Assembly (NCBI GenBank): GCA_963575745.1
Contig: CAUYUJ010021138.1
Location: forward strand, 1-64,000
Source of the DNA: Prorocentrum cordatum
Lineage: Eukaryota > Sar > Dinophyceae > Prorocentrales > Prorocentraceae
Length of the DNA stretch: 64,000 nucleotides
Direction: 5' to 3'
The notes under the pieces are model-generated. The model was not told the origin of the DNA, did no database searches, and worked only from the letters and a program-made list of their open reading frames with translations. The stretch's first letter is position 1; every line of letters begins with the position of its first letter. Both the position numbers and the translations under genes were made by a program. Positions 44,166-55,479 of this stretch are shown in pieces.

Positions 44166-45394
44166 ATGTCGTATTACAATTTCCATGCGATTCTGCCGCA
44201 TCGTCCATCCTAAACATGACCCCGTACTATCCCAAGCGGGCCGGTATCCGCCCCCCCTCATCCTCGGCAACAGGATTCGACGCGCGCGCACTCGTTTATC
44301 ACAAATCATCATTTCCAATAATCCCTTGCAACAGATGGGACGAAGTGCGCACGCGCGCGTCGTGGCGCGCGCATGCCAACATCCGTCAACAATCCTTGGT
44401 TTCGCACGGAATTCATAGTCGAGTGTCCCGAAAACATATAACAGCATAAGGTTTCGCAACACGAGATACAATACAAAACTTGTGTCAGCGCTTTTGCGAA
44501 TCCTGAAGAAAACCATCGGTCTTCAACGTCTTCATGGAATTCTACCACACGGGCCTTTCGCGCGCGCATGTCGAAACCGTTCCAATGCCCTTGCGCGCGT
44601 GCTGTCGCAAGAATCCATTGCAACAGGTGGGACGACATGCGCACGCGCGCGCCGTCGCCCGCGCACGCCGAAATCCTTCAAGCACCTTAGGTTTCTCGCA
44701 GGGATTTCAAAACCGAATGTCCCGAACACGCATTAAAACATGTTTTGCAACGCCAGTTTTTATAAAAAACTGCGCCCGCGTGAAAGTGAATTCTTCAGAT
44801 AACCATATTTTTGTTCTGCATTTTCGTTCAATTCTGCCAAAAAGGCCAGTCGCGCCGCATGCCGAAATCATTCGAACGCCCTTGCGCGCATGCTGGGGGG
44901 GCACGGTGCGTGTCAAATAACACCATGCGGGCCACTCTCGCGCGCCGGCGGCGCGCGCATGCCGAACTCCTTTAAACGCTTCATCGCCAACGCGAGGACG
45001 CCGTCATCGTCGCCGGCTTGATCCGCATCGGCGCCGTCACTGGCCTTGCATTCGTCGTTGTCACGATCGTCACCAGAATCGCTACGATCATCCTCGCGTC
45101 TACCGTTGTCGACGTTGCCAAGATACCGCGCCCGCCAAAGTCGCCGACTCGCACCGAAGTGCCCGCTGGGAAGTGCCCGGCGGTCAGCGCCACCGCGGCC
45201 GCGTCGGTCACGCCAAATTAGCTTGCCGCTGCGCGCGCGCGAGCATGCGCGGGTTTGCGCGGCCGCAGATGCACCAGCCAACACCAAGCACTCATCGCAA
45301 TCGCCGCCGCACGGGTGTATGCAAACCCAGTCGCGGGTGGGTGGGATGATTGTGCGAGCACTGGAGCTGACAACCCACTGCGAGCAGAAATTAA

Positions 45395-45483
45395 TTGCAC
45401 CACATAGATTGCACGGCGTAGATTGCACAACACATATTGCACCGCATATATTGCATAACATGAATTGCGAAACAAAGGTTGCA

Positions 45484-45517
<34 letters not shown>

Positions 45518-45935
45518 CACACCGTCGATTGCATCGCGTATAGTGCGCACCTCATAGATTGCACGACGTAGCTTGCACAACATATATTGCACCACGTTGG
45601 TTGCACAACATAGATTGCACAACATGTATGGCACAACGTATATCGCACATCATAGCATGCTAGAAACACACTGTTTTGGGGCCACGCTGGGTAGCGTACA
45701 TTTTGCAATCTATCTCGTGCAATCAGTATGGTGCAATCTAGCGGCGGGCGGCGGGGAGGAGGCGACGGTAACTACATAGCCGCCAGGGCGGCACACCGGC
45801 CCAGATGACGGGCGGCGACGGCGGCGACGTCGACAGCATAGCCGCCACACCGACAGACAGGCCCAGACGACGGGCGGTGATGGCGGCGACGGGACGGCGA
45901 CGGCGGCCACATAGCCGCCAGACCGGCCAGTAGGC
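45395..45935 (-). repeat. 15-bp minisatellite and GGCGGC repeat, reverse orientation
   Basis: GATTGCACAACATATATTGC units to about 45735 with an AT tract at 45486-45514, then CATAGCCGCCAGGGCGGCAC copies at 45775-45935, the reverse complement of the 40820-40960 unit. Confidence 0.85.
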
Positions 45936-46361
45936 ACAATCCGTTGGAACTGAAGAACCCCTCAGTGCAAGCACTGTTTGGGGAATGAATATACGCACAC
46001 TTTCATGTACATATGCAAGCACATGCAACATTTTAACAACACCACAGCGTCATACCATCGGCAAGTGCTATCGGGTACATTGTAGCGCGCTCGTGTCTGC
46101 GAGTGGGAGCACAACGTATACGTGAAAAACATGAATGTTCCGCATCTGTGCCCTTACGCGCTAGTGGCGGACTAATCGTGCGCAGTACGCGTGCGTCTGT
46201 GAACAACGCCGGCGCTCGCAGGATAGGTTGGTTTTGCCGTGGGAAAAACTAGTGCTCGCGTGCACGCGACGAATATTACTGACGAGTGCCAAAATGCGAC
46301 GCGGAAAGTTGACGGCAGGAAAAGAGAGGGCGGGAGGTGACGAGATACGGGAAAACATCTG

Positions 46362-46425
<64 letters not shown>
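46362..46425 (+). repeat. GT microsatellite
   Basis: Pure GT repeats followed by a G-run. Confidence 0.95.
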
Positions 46426-46799
46426 AGGGGGGGGGTGCGACTGCTTGAACGGGGAAAAGGGGGTGGGCGGAGAGGGGCGGGGGAAGGGGGAGGGCGAGGT
46501 GGGGCGGAGCAGGAATGGGGCTTGGAGGACGTGGCGAATGAAGAGAATAAACGAACATATGGTGCTAGTGGTGGTGGGAAATGGGCAGGGTGGTGCGGAC
46601 GTTTCGGGCCGTGACGACCCTGGCACTGGTTTCTGACACCGCCTTGATTCTTCAAACATGAACCACCGGCTGTTTCTCCGATCGCCAAGTCGTTCCGTGT
46701 CTGCCGACGCTGGGCCGCTGGGCACACGGCGGAGTTCCACCCTGAACGCCTGCGCTGGGGTCTCAAACCGCGGCGGCACGACGCAAACCTTCCGCAAGA

Positions 46800-46920
46800 A
46801 GAAAGGAGGAGGAGGAGGAGGAGGAGGAGGAGGAGGAGGAGGATCAGGAGGAGGAGGTGGGGGGAGAGGAGGAGGAGTCGGGAGAGGAGGAGGAGGAGCA
46901 GGAGGCCCAGGGGGATGATG
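46800..46920 (+). repeat. GGA microsatellite
   Basis: AGGAGGAGG repeats with short interruptions. Confidence 0.95.
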
Positions 46921-46924
46921 AGGA

Positions 46925-47870
46925 TTAGTTAGGAGGGGGGAGAATTCACAGGACATCCGCATGATTGGGGTCAACGTCGATGCGCCTGTTAAGATGCAGT
47001 GTAGAGCGTGCGCGTAATTCCCCTGAGTGGGTGTTATGAGGCAAGGACCCGACAGCCCATCGACATCTTATCGAGGGAAAATCCAAGGCCTGCGCAGAGG
47101 CGCGCGCGCTGCCCTCGTCACCCCAAGCCCTCGCCCCCCCCCCCCCCTCCACCACAGGCGAGCGTGCGGCCCGTTCGCAAGGGGGCCTGTACTGCAAGCC
47201 GGTAGCTTCCAGATGAAACCAAGGGATGCGGCGCCGCTGACACTGCGTTGCCAATGGCGCGTGCGAGCGGGCCTGCGCCAGAAGGAGGGTTCCCTGAGCC
47301 CTTCGTTAACTTGCGAGCCACATTCCTCTCTGTATCCCACGGAGAAAATGGCCGACAAAGGGGCGAGAGGGGGGGCGCCGTGCCCTCCGAGATGCCCTCG
47401 CTAGTGCGATCGGCGCTCCCTGCGTCTAGACAGACGCTGTTCCCCGCGCCGGACGCGCTCAGAAATGCGCGGCCCCTGCTCTCGTTGACTTCACCTCGCG
47501 CCGGCTCGCCCGCCACTTCGTCTTGTCGTCTTCTGCGAGGTCGCACTCAATAACTCAGAAAATCTGGGAACGCATGCGGCCGCTGTTGGCCAATTTGTGT
47601 CGCAATTCACCCGCCGAACAAGAATGGCCAATGTTGTTCAACATAGCGTCATAGATGCCGCCCAAGGTCGCCTGCGGCGCCTCCGCGTCCAATCTTTGAT
47701 AACAAAACCTTCCACAGCTGTCTTTAACCGCTATGCGGTCAGAAGGCAGAAGGGGGCCCCCGTTGGGAAATTGTGCCGGCCCCATTGCTTCAGTTTCCTA
47801 CTCCTTTCCCACTTCCCACGCGCCTGCGCAATCCCTTTTGCGAAGCAAGAATTCTGATGCTCCAACAAAT
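46925..47870. other. Stretch without a clear gene
   Basis: No microsatellite dominates. A minus-strand frame at 47555-47785 ending ATLGGIYDAMLNNIGHSCSA then RHKLANSGRMRSQIF looks more protein-like than its surroundings and may be a 3' remnant of the pseudogene at 47874-48978. Confidence 0.4.
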
Positions 47871-47873
47871 TCT

Positions 47874-48747
47874 CTAGAATGGACCCCCCCCCTTCCGTGC
47901 GCAGTGTTTGCAAGACGCCCTTAGTGATTCCTTCTTGGGTCGCTGTGAAACTGAAGAATCCCAGAAGCGTTGCGATCTCAAGGTCGTCGTTGAGGAACAT
48001 GGGTTTTCGAAGTTCGTCATCAGCACCGGTCGGTTGCCTTTGAACCTCGGGGCCTCCGTCTTCCCGGACCTCCTTCGCTCTCCGTCGAACGAGCGAGTCG
48101 ATCTCCGGAGGCAAAATTTCCAGATAATTGGGTTGGCATCCATCTTTTCAGACCTCCTTCTCGTCCGTCTCACCGCGGGAGTCAATCGGTTTCCGGGGTT
48201 CATCCAACTTCATCCCCCGGCGAACAATCGAGCGCAGAGCAGGGCCGATCGGGTTTCATTGATCCAATTGTGCTTCGATCTCCTGGGGCAACATTTCCAC
48301 GTACTTCGGTTCGGATATGTTTTTCCGAAATTCTTCGTCGGCGCCCACTGGCTGCTTACGAACCTCGGGGCCTCCAAATTCCCTCGGGCTTGCGTCGTCC
48401 AATTTTGCTCGCCGGCGCACAGACGAGCGCGACGCAGGGCCAATCGAATTCCATTTGCGCAGTTGTTCTTGTATCTCGTGGAACAGCTGTGTAAGACGAT
48501 TGGATTCGCTTGTAGCAGAGGGGCAGGCTGCTCCTGGGCCCGAGCGGGCGGCGGTGCTGAGGGGAACCGAGGCGGCTCCGCAAACTCCCCTGGCAGCTCT
48601 TCCCCCTTGACCCCGCGGGGCGCAGGGGGAAGGGGGGGCCGAGCAAACTCTGCAATCCCCCGCTGCCGTCTGCCCGCCTCTCTCGCCGTCGCTGTTGTCC
48701 ACCTTGATGTCGGCGCCCATCTGCGCGCCCTGTGGCGCCGGCTCCTG

Positions 48748-48797
<50 letters not shown>

Positions 48798-48978
48798 GCC
48801 GAAGTTGCCCAACAGCAAAGGGTCCCGGGGCGCGTGCAACCAACTGTTCACATAGTGTAATCCTGGCAAGCGTGCGCTTCCGGGCATGGGTGCGGCGCGT
48901 CCGTTCTCTGCGTCTTTGGCTCGTCGTTTTTTCAAGGCCACACTCAAATCTTCCATCGCAAATTGGAAAATGCGACAC
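47874..48978 (-). pseudogene. Repeat-protein gene with in-frame TGA codons
   Basis: One frame (codons aligned with 48978) encodes at least three diverged repeats of about 50-60 residues. Repeat 1: LRKWNSIGPASRSSVRRRAK, GGPEVRKQPVGADEEFRK and YVEMLPQEIEAQLDQ. Then TGA (48256-48258), NPIGPALRSIVRRG and ETDEKEV, TGA (48148-48150), and YLEILPPEIDSLVRRRAK followed by GGPEVQRQPTGADDELRK. The first TGA aligns with the Trp of repeat 1 and the second near an Arg. Downstream comes LATLLGFF-like hydrophobic sequence and a Leu/Glu helix (LQTLRTEGGGSILENLLEH). The 5' part contains a GA microsatellite (48751-48793). Function unknown; amphipathic helices are likely. Confidence 0.5.
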
Positions 48979-48984
48979 AAGAAA

Positions 48985-49960
48985 TGTCCATTACTGGATC
49001 ACGACCCAGTCACTTTAGAGAGGATCGCAAAAAGGTGCGGCATCGGAAGGGCTGCAGAGACTGTTATGTTTTGTTTATTCTCCTCCCCTGGCCCCGGCAG
49101 AACATGCGCAGGACGCTCGACCAGCATGAGCTCATGATCTGGTTCGGTTCCTTTACAGGCCGAACCAAGAGGGGGCGACCCCGAACCGACGCGACTCTCA
49201 GCGAGCATTGACGGACCGAAGCGCGGCGAACCACGATGCGACGAACTGTATCAACACCAAACGAAACGATACGAATCGAGACGCAGGCCGAACCGACCTG
49301 ATCCGAAGAGAGACGCAGCAAACCAAGACTGGACAGGCCGAGCACGCTTTGGCCCCCCCCCCTTCTGACACTGCACGGCGTCTCCTGGCGAAGGAGCCGC
49401 GCTCCGAGGTACCGAGGCCCCTCGCGCGCAAAAAACCCGGGCCACGATCTGACGTGACATGTTTTTGAGACGTACTGTGCTGCACTGCGCTGTGCTGCGT
49501 CATGCCTGCGCTCCCCTCGGCGGTCCGGTCACACCTGCATGCTACTACGATCTCGCACGGCACGCGCAGCACTCAGGGCCCCCCGCGCCTCCAACGCCCG
49601 CGCGCCCCCCGGCCGCCGGCGCCTGCGCGCCCGGCCAGGGGCGCCGTGGCGGGCCGCCACGCTGCGTCATGCCGTGTTGAACTGTGCCGTTCGCTGCTGC
49701 GTTGTGGATCAAAGCATACTTGGCATCCCAATCCTGTCCGAACTGATCTGGGTCCTAAGCTCCAGCTGCCTGCGCGCACGCTTGGCCCCAAGCTGGCGGC
49801 AGTCGTAACGTGCGGGGCGTTCAACCAGCTCGAACAGTATCGATTTCAGCTCCGAGGCGGGCCGAACCGATCGGGGGGCGAATCCGAACAGAACCGAAAC
49901 GCACCCAGACGACGACAAAGCCCCCGCACGACACCGCCTCAAACAATGCAAAACCAGCGC
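48985..49960. other. Stretch without a recognised gene
   Basis: CGAACCGA and GAACCGAAACG words recur at 49150-49300 and 49850-49900. Both strands give only short Arg/Ala/Ser-rich frames. Confidence 0.5.
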
Positions 49961-49969
49961 TTCGCGGGA

Positions 49970-50100
49970 GGTATCCTCAACACATCCTGCAGAGGGAGGC
50001 TCTCGCTGCAGGAGAAGCTCTCGCTCGAGACATCCCCAACAAATCCTGCAGAAGGAGCGCTCCGCTCTGGACATCTCCAACACATTCTCAAGTTAGTGAT
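49970..50100 (+). repeat. Short tandem repeat around ACATCCTGCAGA
   Basis: About two and a half units containing CTCAACACATCCTGCAGA, CCCAACAAATCCTGCAGA and TCCAACACATTCTCAAG, each followed by a GAGG/CTCTCG segment. Confidence 0.75.
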
Positions 50101-50164
50101 TCGCCTGGGCGACCTAGACACGTGAAAACCACAGTTCCGCTCGAGACATCCTCCACCCGCTCAT

Positions 50165-50500
50165 GTTAGAGATCCGCCTGCGCGACCTGGGACAAGCGTG
50201 ATAACACGTGGGCCCCCTTCGACACAAAGCGGGGCAAGCGTGAAAGCACGTGGATCCCTTTGGGCTCCAGGGCGGGACGGGCGTGAAAACATGTGGGCCC
50301 CGCCCGCCCTAGAGCGGAAGACAAATAAGCGTGAAAGCGTGTGGGTCCCTTTTGCGCCAGAGCGGAGCAAGCGTGAAAGCACGTGTGCCCCTTTCGCGCC
50401 AGAGCGGAACAAGCGTGAAAGCACGTGGGTCTGTTCGACCCAGCGCGGAACAGGTGTGAAAACACGTGGGCCTCTTTCGCCGCAGGATGACCTCCCAGGA
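50165..50500 (+). repeat. 42-bp tandem array, about seven units
   Basis: GCGTGAAAGCACGTGGGTCC recurs at about 50238, 50281, 50329, 50371, 50413 and 50453. Because 42 is a multiple of 3, the minus strand reads as 14-residue repeats (CFHACSALARKG). I regard this as a repeat, not a gene. Confidence 0.9.
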
Positions 50501-50639
50501 AGCCGGACCACAGCGATGCATCCCTCATTTCGCTGCGTGGTAGCGTGGCCGGAGGAAACCATTTTGGATACACATGCGCGGAAAAGAAAGTGGAGGGGGA
50601 GGACGGAAAGGAGGATGCCGAAGGAAGAGAGGAGAGTTC

Positions 50640-52680
50640 TCACACCGTGGCATCTGTAGAGATGTCACTCTGTGAAAGTTCTCGCCGCGTGGCATCCGTA
50701 GAGATGCCACGTTGCACAGATACCACGCTGTGGGCAGATGCCATGTTGCGACGCCTGCAGAGATATCACGCTGTGGTAAGATGCGACGCTTGACCAGGTA
50801 TAGATGCCGCGTTGTGAGCGTGTGAGAGATGCTACACTGCGCCACCTGCTGCGATGCCACGCTGTGACACCACAATGTGGAATCTAAAGGGATACCACGC
50901 TTTGATACCACAGCGAAGTAAATGCAGATATGCGACACTGTCACACCACAGCATAGTATCGGTTAACCATGCCTCGCTGCGAGCCCAACATCTAGAGATG
51001 TCTGTGGAAATGCCACGCGGTGAGATGTCACGCTATGAGATCACATCGTGGCTTCTGTTGGATGTGCCACGCTGAACCGCCACTGCCACGCTGAATCACC
51101 AAAGGGGTTCCTCGGCAACTACAGCCAAGAAATGCCGCGGACTCCACACCGTGACGCTGTGAGACCACGCCCGCCGTGGCAATTGACGATAATCCACGCT
51201 GCCACACCACAGCGTGGCATCTGTAAAGATGCCACGCTGCTAGACCACAGCGTGGCAGATGCAGAGATGCCATGCTGAATAGCCACTGCCACCCTGAACG
51301 ACCACAGCGTTGCCTCGGCATCAACATGCACATGCCATGGAGATGCCATGCACGCACACGCACAGTTGTCACGCTGTGAGATCACCGCGTGGCATATGCA
51401 TAGATGCCACACTGTCACACCACAAAACGGCATCTGTAGAGATGCCACGCTGTCAGACCGCAGCGTGGTGTCCGAAGAGACCCCACGCTGCGAAATCACA
51501 TAGTCGAATATGTAGAGGTGCCGCGCTGCGAGAGTCCGCGTTTTGAGGCCACAGCGCGGCATCTATACAGATGCCTTGCTGGGTGAGGGTGTTTGGGTCC
51601 ACAGCGTGGCATATCAATGCGTGGCGCCTGCTCAGCTTATACATTGTGGTCGGCCGGCGTGGCAGGCCTAAAGCTGCCACGCTGTGGTACGACAGCGTGT
51701 CGTCTCACGGTATGGCATGTCTGCAGATGCCGACTCCGGACTGTCATTCGTCGTGGCAGCGGACACTCGGCGTGGCACGCCTGACCGGTGCCACGCCTCG
51801 CGGTTCCACGGCTTGGCGTATCTGCAGAATGCCCTGCTGCGGCTCCATGGCGCGGCATGCTGCGATCTCGGCCGTGCACGGCGCCACGCCGTGGCCTCCA
51901 CAGGCGCCGCGCCGTGCTCCTGACAGCGTGGCGCCTCGCAGCGTGGCTGCCCAGCTGCTCTCACAGCGCGGCGTCCTCCGCAGATCGCAGCGCGGCGTCC
52001 CTCGGCGGCCCGGCGCTTCCACTGCGCGGCAGCGTGGCCGCGGCGTGGCGCGGCGGCCTCCTGGCTCCTGGCTCCTGCTCCTGCTCCTGCCTGCTCCTCC
52101 ACGCGGTGCGGGTGCCACGCTGTGATGAGTGGCCGGGGCGTGGCGCCTCCTGCTGGGCTTGCGATTCCGCCTGCTGCTCCTCCCTGCTCTGCCTGCTCCC
52201 TCTGCTACGTTTCCTGCTCCTCCTCCTGCTGCTCCTCCTGCTCCTCCCGATCCCCCACACTGTACGGAACGCCACGAGGCAAGACTGGCCACAGCGTGGC
52301 ATTTCCTGTTGCTCCTGCTCATCATCCTCTTGCTGCTCTTCCACACAGTACAGATGCCATACTGTGCCACGCTGTACAGATGCCACGCTGCAGAGAAACA
52401 CCACGTTGTGCCACGCTGTAGAGATGCTGTGGAGAGACACCGCGCTTTACCACCTGTAGAGATGCCACGCTGCAGCCTCCAAGCAGGAGGAGGAGAGTCC
52501 ACGCCGTGAGATCCCAGCACCTGTCACACCGTGGCATCGCAGCAGGTGGCACAGCGAAGCATCTATCACAGCGTGGCGTTTAGACAGGTGGCACAGCATG
52601 GCGTCTGTCCATAGCGTGGCATCTTTATAGGTGGTATGGCATCTCTTCGCAGCGTGGTTCTGTAGAAGTGTCATCAATTT
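50640..52680. repeat. 2-kb hairpin minisatellite (GCCACGCTGT / ACAGCGTGGC)
   Basis: Both orientations of GATGCCACGCTGTGAGACCA alternate every 20-30 bp, so GCCACGCTGT is repeatedly followed by its complement ACAGCGTGGC. Linkers are CATCTGTAGAGATG or similar. The middle (51,780-52,330) is more diverged and CTCCTGCTCC-rich. The array ends about 200 bp past the 3' end of the sulfotransferase gene. Confidence 0.9.
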
Positions 52681-52885
52681 TCGCGCACATGCGAGCCAAA
52701 CAACATCGAATTGTTAAGCCATTCCCAACACACAATTTTAAGATACGCTCGCCTCTGGGAGATGGAGGATGATCGCCTTTCGCGGGCGACTGCGGAGGAG
52801 GAAATTATGATAACCATGAACGTGTTCTGAGCGATGCACCTACCGAGGAAATCGAGAACTAAACTACTCTTCAGCTGTTCTTCCC

Positions 52886-53914
52886 TCAAGCGGTAAACAA
52901 GGAACTCGGGCTGAGCGTGGAGGAGGCCCAACGGTAGTCTGAAGCGTAAGCTTTTACGACTCTGTTGTAGATTGTGCGATTCCGATAAAACTGCTTCATC
53001 AAGCTTGCGGAGCCGGTGCCATGACCTGCTGCGCTTTCTGATGGGAATAACTTGCGAATAAGATCCATGAGCGGGTCCGAATCTTCCGTGCCCGCTTCGC
53101 GCTTCAGCATGTCTACCACCTGCTCTTGGATGTGCGCGGGGGGGCCCGACAATTTCCCCACGAAGTCGTACTCTTCTAGACGTCGGCCATCGCAAAATAC
53201 GTGCTGTGGATCGTAATGGGCGTTGTAAAATCCGACTGCGTCCACAAATCCGATGTACTTCGGGAGCAGCTCTACCACAGTCTTCTCAAACAATTCCACC
53301 TTCTTGCTTTCCGACATGTTGGTAATCTGGGGACCCAAGCAATCGATCCCCCCGTGCTCCCAAGCGTCGCACTTTGACAACCAAGCGGACAGAAATCGTT
53401 CTGCAGGGTCGCGCAGGAATATTGCCATCTTCCAGCCGTTTGCTTTAGAGATGTTCTTCCTGAAATGACTTCTAATACGCTCATCTTTGGAATCAGAATT
53501 TGATTTCCAAAAGGGGTTGTCGTCATGTGGGTCGAATTCGTATCCGTTTAGGGCGTTATAGAGTTTGTTGAACTGCGTGCACGCGTTCTTCTCAATGTAG
53601 CAGAAGGCCATCTTCTTGCTGGGCACGATCAGCATTCGGTTGTCCCAGTGCGTCTTTCGGTTTGGGCCTTGAGGGCCTCTGAAGGGGAAGTCGTCGTTGC
53701 GAGTGGCAGGTGCCCATCTTCTCGGCTGGCTCTGATCCATAGCTAGAGACGTTGGTGACGGGTCGGAGATGGAAAAGTCGTACGGCTCGGGAACGTAGAA
53801 ATCGTCGAAAACCTCATCGAACTGACCGATCGAAGAGACCCTCAGGGATGTCGCCGCAACCGCGTGCGCGTGCAGCGCTGCAGTGGCCAGCACCACGGCT
53901 CCCCGCAGTAGCAT
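52886..53914 (-). CDS. Carbohydrate sulfotransferase (sulfotransferase family 2-like)
   Basis: 342 residues from the ATG at 53914. That start gives a signal-like N-terminus, MLLRGAVVLATAALHAHAVA, so the 33 upstream codons are probably untranslated. The 5'-phosphosulfate site is MAFCYIEKNACTQFNKL (102-118), in the place of the usual PKVGCTNW-type motif. The 3'-phosphate site is IFLRDPAERFLSAWLSKC (165-182) with Arg and Ser in the expected places. Further family marks are NAHYDPQHVFC (231-241) and EEYDFVGKLSG (247-257). Role: transfer of sulfate from PAPS to a glycan, in the Golgi or secreted. Dinoflagellates carry many such genes. The frame is complete with no intron. Neighbours are repeats, so it stands alone. 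Confidence 0.85.
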   Translation of the reverse strand: MLLRGAVVLATAALHAHAVAATSLRVSSIGQFDEVFDDFYVPEPYDFSISDPSPTSLAMDQSQPRRWAPATRNDDFPFRGPQGPNRKTHWDNRMLIVPSKKMAFCYIEKNACTQFNKLYNALNGYEFDPHDDNPFWKSNSDSKDERIRSHFRKNISKANGWKMAIFLRDPAERFLSAWLSKCDAWEHGGIDCLGPQITNMSESKKVELFEKTVVELLPKYIGFVDAVGFYNAHYDPQHVFCDGRRLEEYDFVGKLSGPPAHIQEQVVDMLKREAGTEDSDPLMDLIRKLFPSESAAGHGTGSASLMKQFYRNRTIYNRVVKAYASDYRWASSTLSPSSLFTA

Positions 53915-54112
53915 GGCCGGCGGTGCAAGTGAAGGAGTGTAGACTACGTGTAAGACGGGCTGGGGGGGGGGGCAAGGGCCGGGCCATGCCGGCGCCTGAG
54001 CACAGATGCCCACGGCCAGAGACGGTGAGGAGGGGGAGGAGACAAGGAGGGGGGCACCGCCGGCCGAGCTCGGGGTCGCCCTGGGGCGCGCAGAGGGGGA
54101 GCCGCTAAGGGT

Positions 54113-54960
54113 TTATCACGGGCCCGTTCGTGCCCAGATATCTACTCGCTTTCAGGTTCAACCCCGATGTTGGAATCCCAACACGCTCTCCTCTCATTGC
54201 CCCATGACCAAATCAATATAGAAGGCGTGGCTGCTGCTCTGTCAAACTGGGGCTGTTACGAGCTGCACCACGGGCCCTCTCGCATCCTGATCCGTACTCC
54301 CTATCTCCCTCTCTGAAGTAGAACGCCCTGTTTGGACACTCGCGACGTTAACTATCGTGCTAACTTTCGTGCCCTCTTGCGTCCGACGTGGTGCTGCCTC
54401 TAATGCCTGTTCTGTCATCACAACATCCTCCCCTTCAGAGCTACATGACCATAGTGATGCTGCAGGCGTGACTCTCGGGCACCCCAAAATGGGAACAGCC
54501 AGGGATAGTATCACGGGCCCGTTCGACTCCATATTCGGACCGCGCCCATGCGAATCGCATGAGCTGGAATACCAACATCCTCGCCATGACCCTCGCGAAG
54601 TAGCAGGCATGTCGCTCGGACATCCCAGGGCAAAGGGGTCGCAAACCTGGCAATTGCGCGGCAAGATTTGTGTGTATCGTGACAATTCGAGCGCATGCTT
54701 TGGCATCCCAAGCTCCATCCCGTTCGAGCCCAAAAGATCGGCCAATCGCCGGGAAGTATGTCACAGGCCCGTTTGCGTCCAGACGCGTGCTCGATCTCAA
54801 ACGACACGTCCGCTTTGGCAGCCAGGTACCTTATCTGGTTAGTGCCACATGCTCATTGCGATGTAGCAAGCATGATACTTGGGCACCCTGGGGATTGTAC
54901 ACCACGGGCCCGTTCGCGTCCAAACTTGCGTTTGCTTTCTGCTGGGGCGACTGCTCTTGA
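54113..54960 (+). repeat. Degenerate repeats anchored on CACGGGCCCGTTCG
   Basis: The anchor recurs at about 54117, 54267, 54513, 54765 and 54905, followed each time by a TCC(A/G)-rich segment and a conserved CCCAACA or CCAACATC segment. Spacing alternates between about 145 and 247 bp. No gene recognised. Confidence 0.75.
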
Positions 54961-55069
54961 ATCCCAACACCTCTCTGCGGAGCCCCATGGTCAGAGTCCG
55001 TAAGTCATGTGAGGGGTGAGTGAAAATCTTCCCTCTGTCGGGGCTCGATTTGCCTGAGCTCCAACGCCG

Positions 55070-55170
55070 ACTAGGAGGAGGAGGAGGAGGAGGAGGAGGA
55101 GGAGGATGAGGAGGATGAGGAGGAGGAGGAGGAGGAGGAGGAGCTGGAGGAGGAGCTGGAGGAGGAGGAG
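55070..55170 (+). repeat. GGA microsatellite
   Basis: GAGGAGGA repeats with GAGCTGGAG interruptions. Confidence 0.95.
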
Positions 55171-55313
55171 GCCCTGGAACTTGGCGCTGCGCGCTGCGCG
55201 GCCATCTCCGCGCCCTCCCGCCGCCTCCTCGGAGAGAAGGGCAGCTCACTGGCCCAGGCCGCGGTGTGCGGAGAGCCCCTGCGCTCTACCTCGTGCGCTG
55301 CACTCTTCTCGTG

Positions 55314-55473
55314 TTAGGTCGGGCGCGTCCTCCCAAAGGCGGGCTTTGGACGAAACGTAAAAACTAGCCAAACACTGCTCAAACAGTGTCAAAAATAGTC
55401 AGGAAATTGTCCCCGTACGATTTTTTTGGCTATGTTTGAACATTCCTCCCGTGGAGGGGCATGCCCGACTCAA
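55314..55473. mobile_element. TIR element family 1, copy at 55 kb
   Basis: 160 bp with diverged 29-nt termini, TTAGGTCGGGCGCGTCC at the left and ..GGGGCATGCCCGACTCAA at the right. Interior words GGACGAAACGTAAA and GTACGATTTTTTTGG align with the 38-kb copy. Confidence 0.75.
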
Positions 55474-55479
55474 TTCTCG

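Larger units (their letters stand above)
41060..44990. repeat. Composite 1.3-1.5-kb repeat with about 300-bp satellite units
   Basis: Three superunits (about 41060-42430, 42550-43800, 44130-44990) share openings with ATTCTGACC or ATTCTGCCG and GTCCATCC. Inside, a block starting GACGAAGTGC(A/G)(C/G)ACGCGCG and running through GGAAGGATTTC recurs at about 41303, 41617, 42790, 43090, 44337 and 44630, with a partial at 44925, usually 290-315 bp apart. Each contains a self-complementary GCGCGCG..CGCGCGC core. No gene is supported. Confidence 0.8.

Noticed and set aside
50165-50500. CRISPR-like regularly spaced 42-bp units
   Set aside because: Units are contiguous with no unique spacers of even length, no leader and no cas genes; it is a minisatellite.
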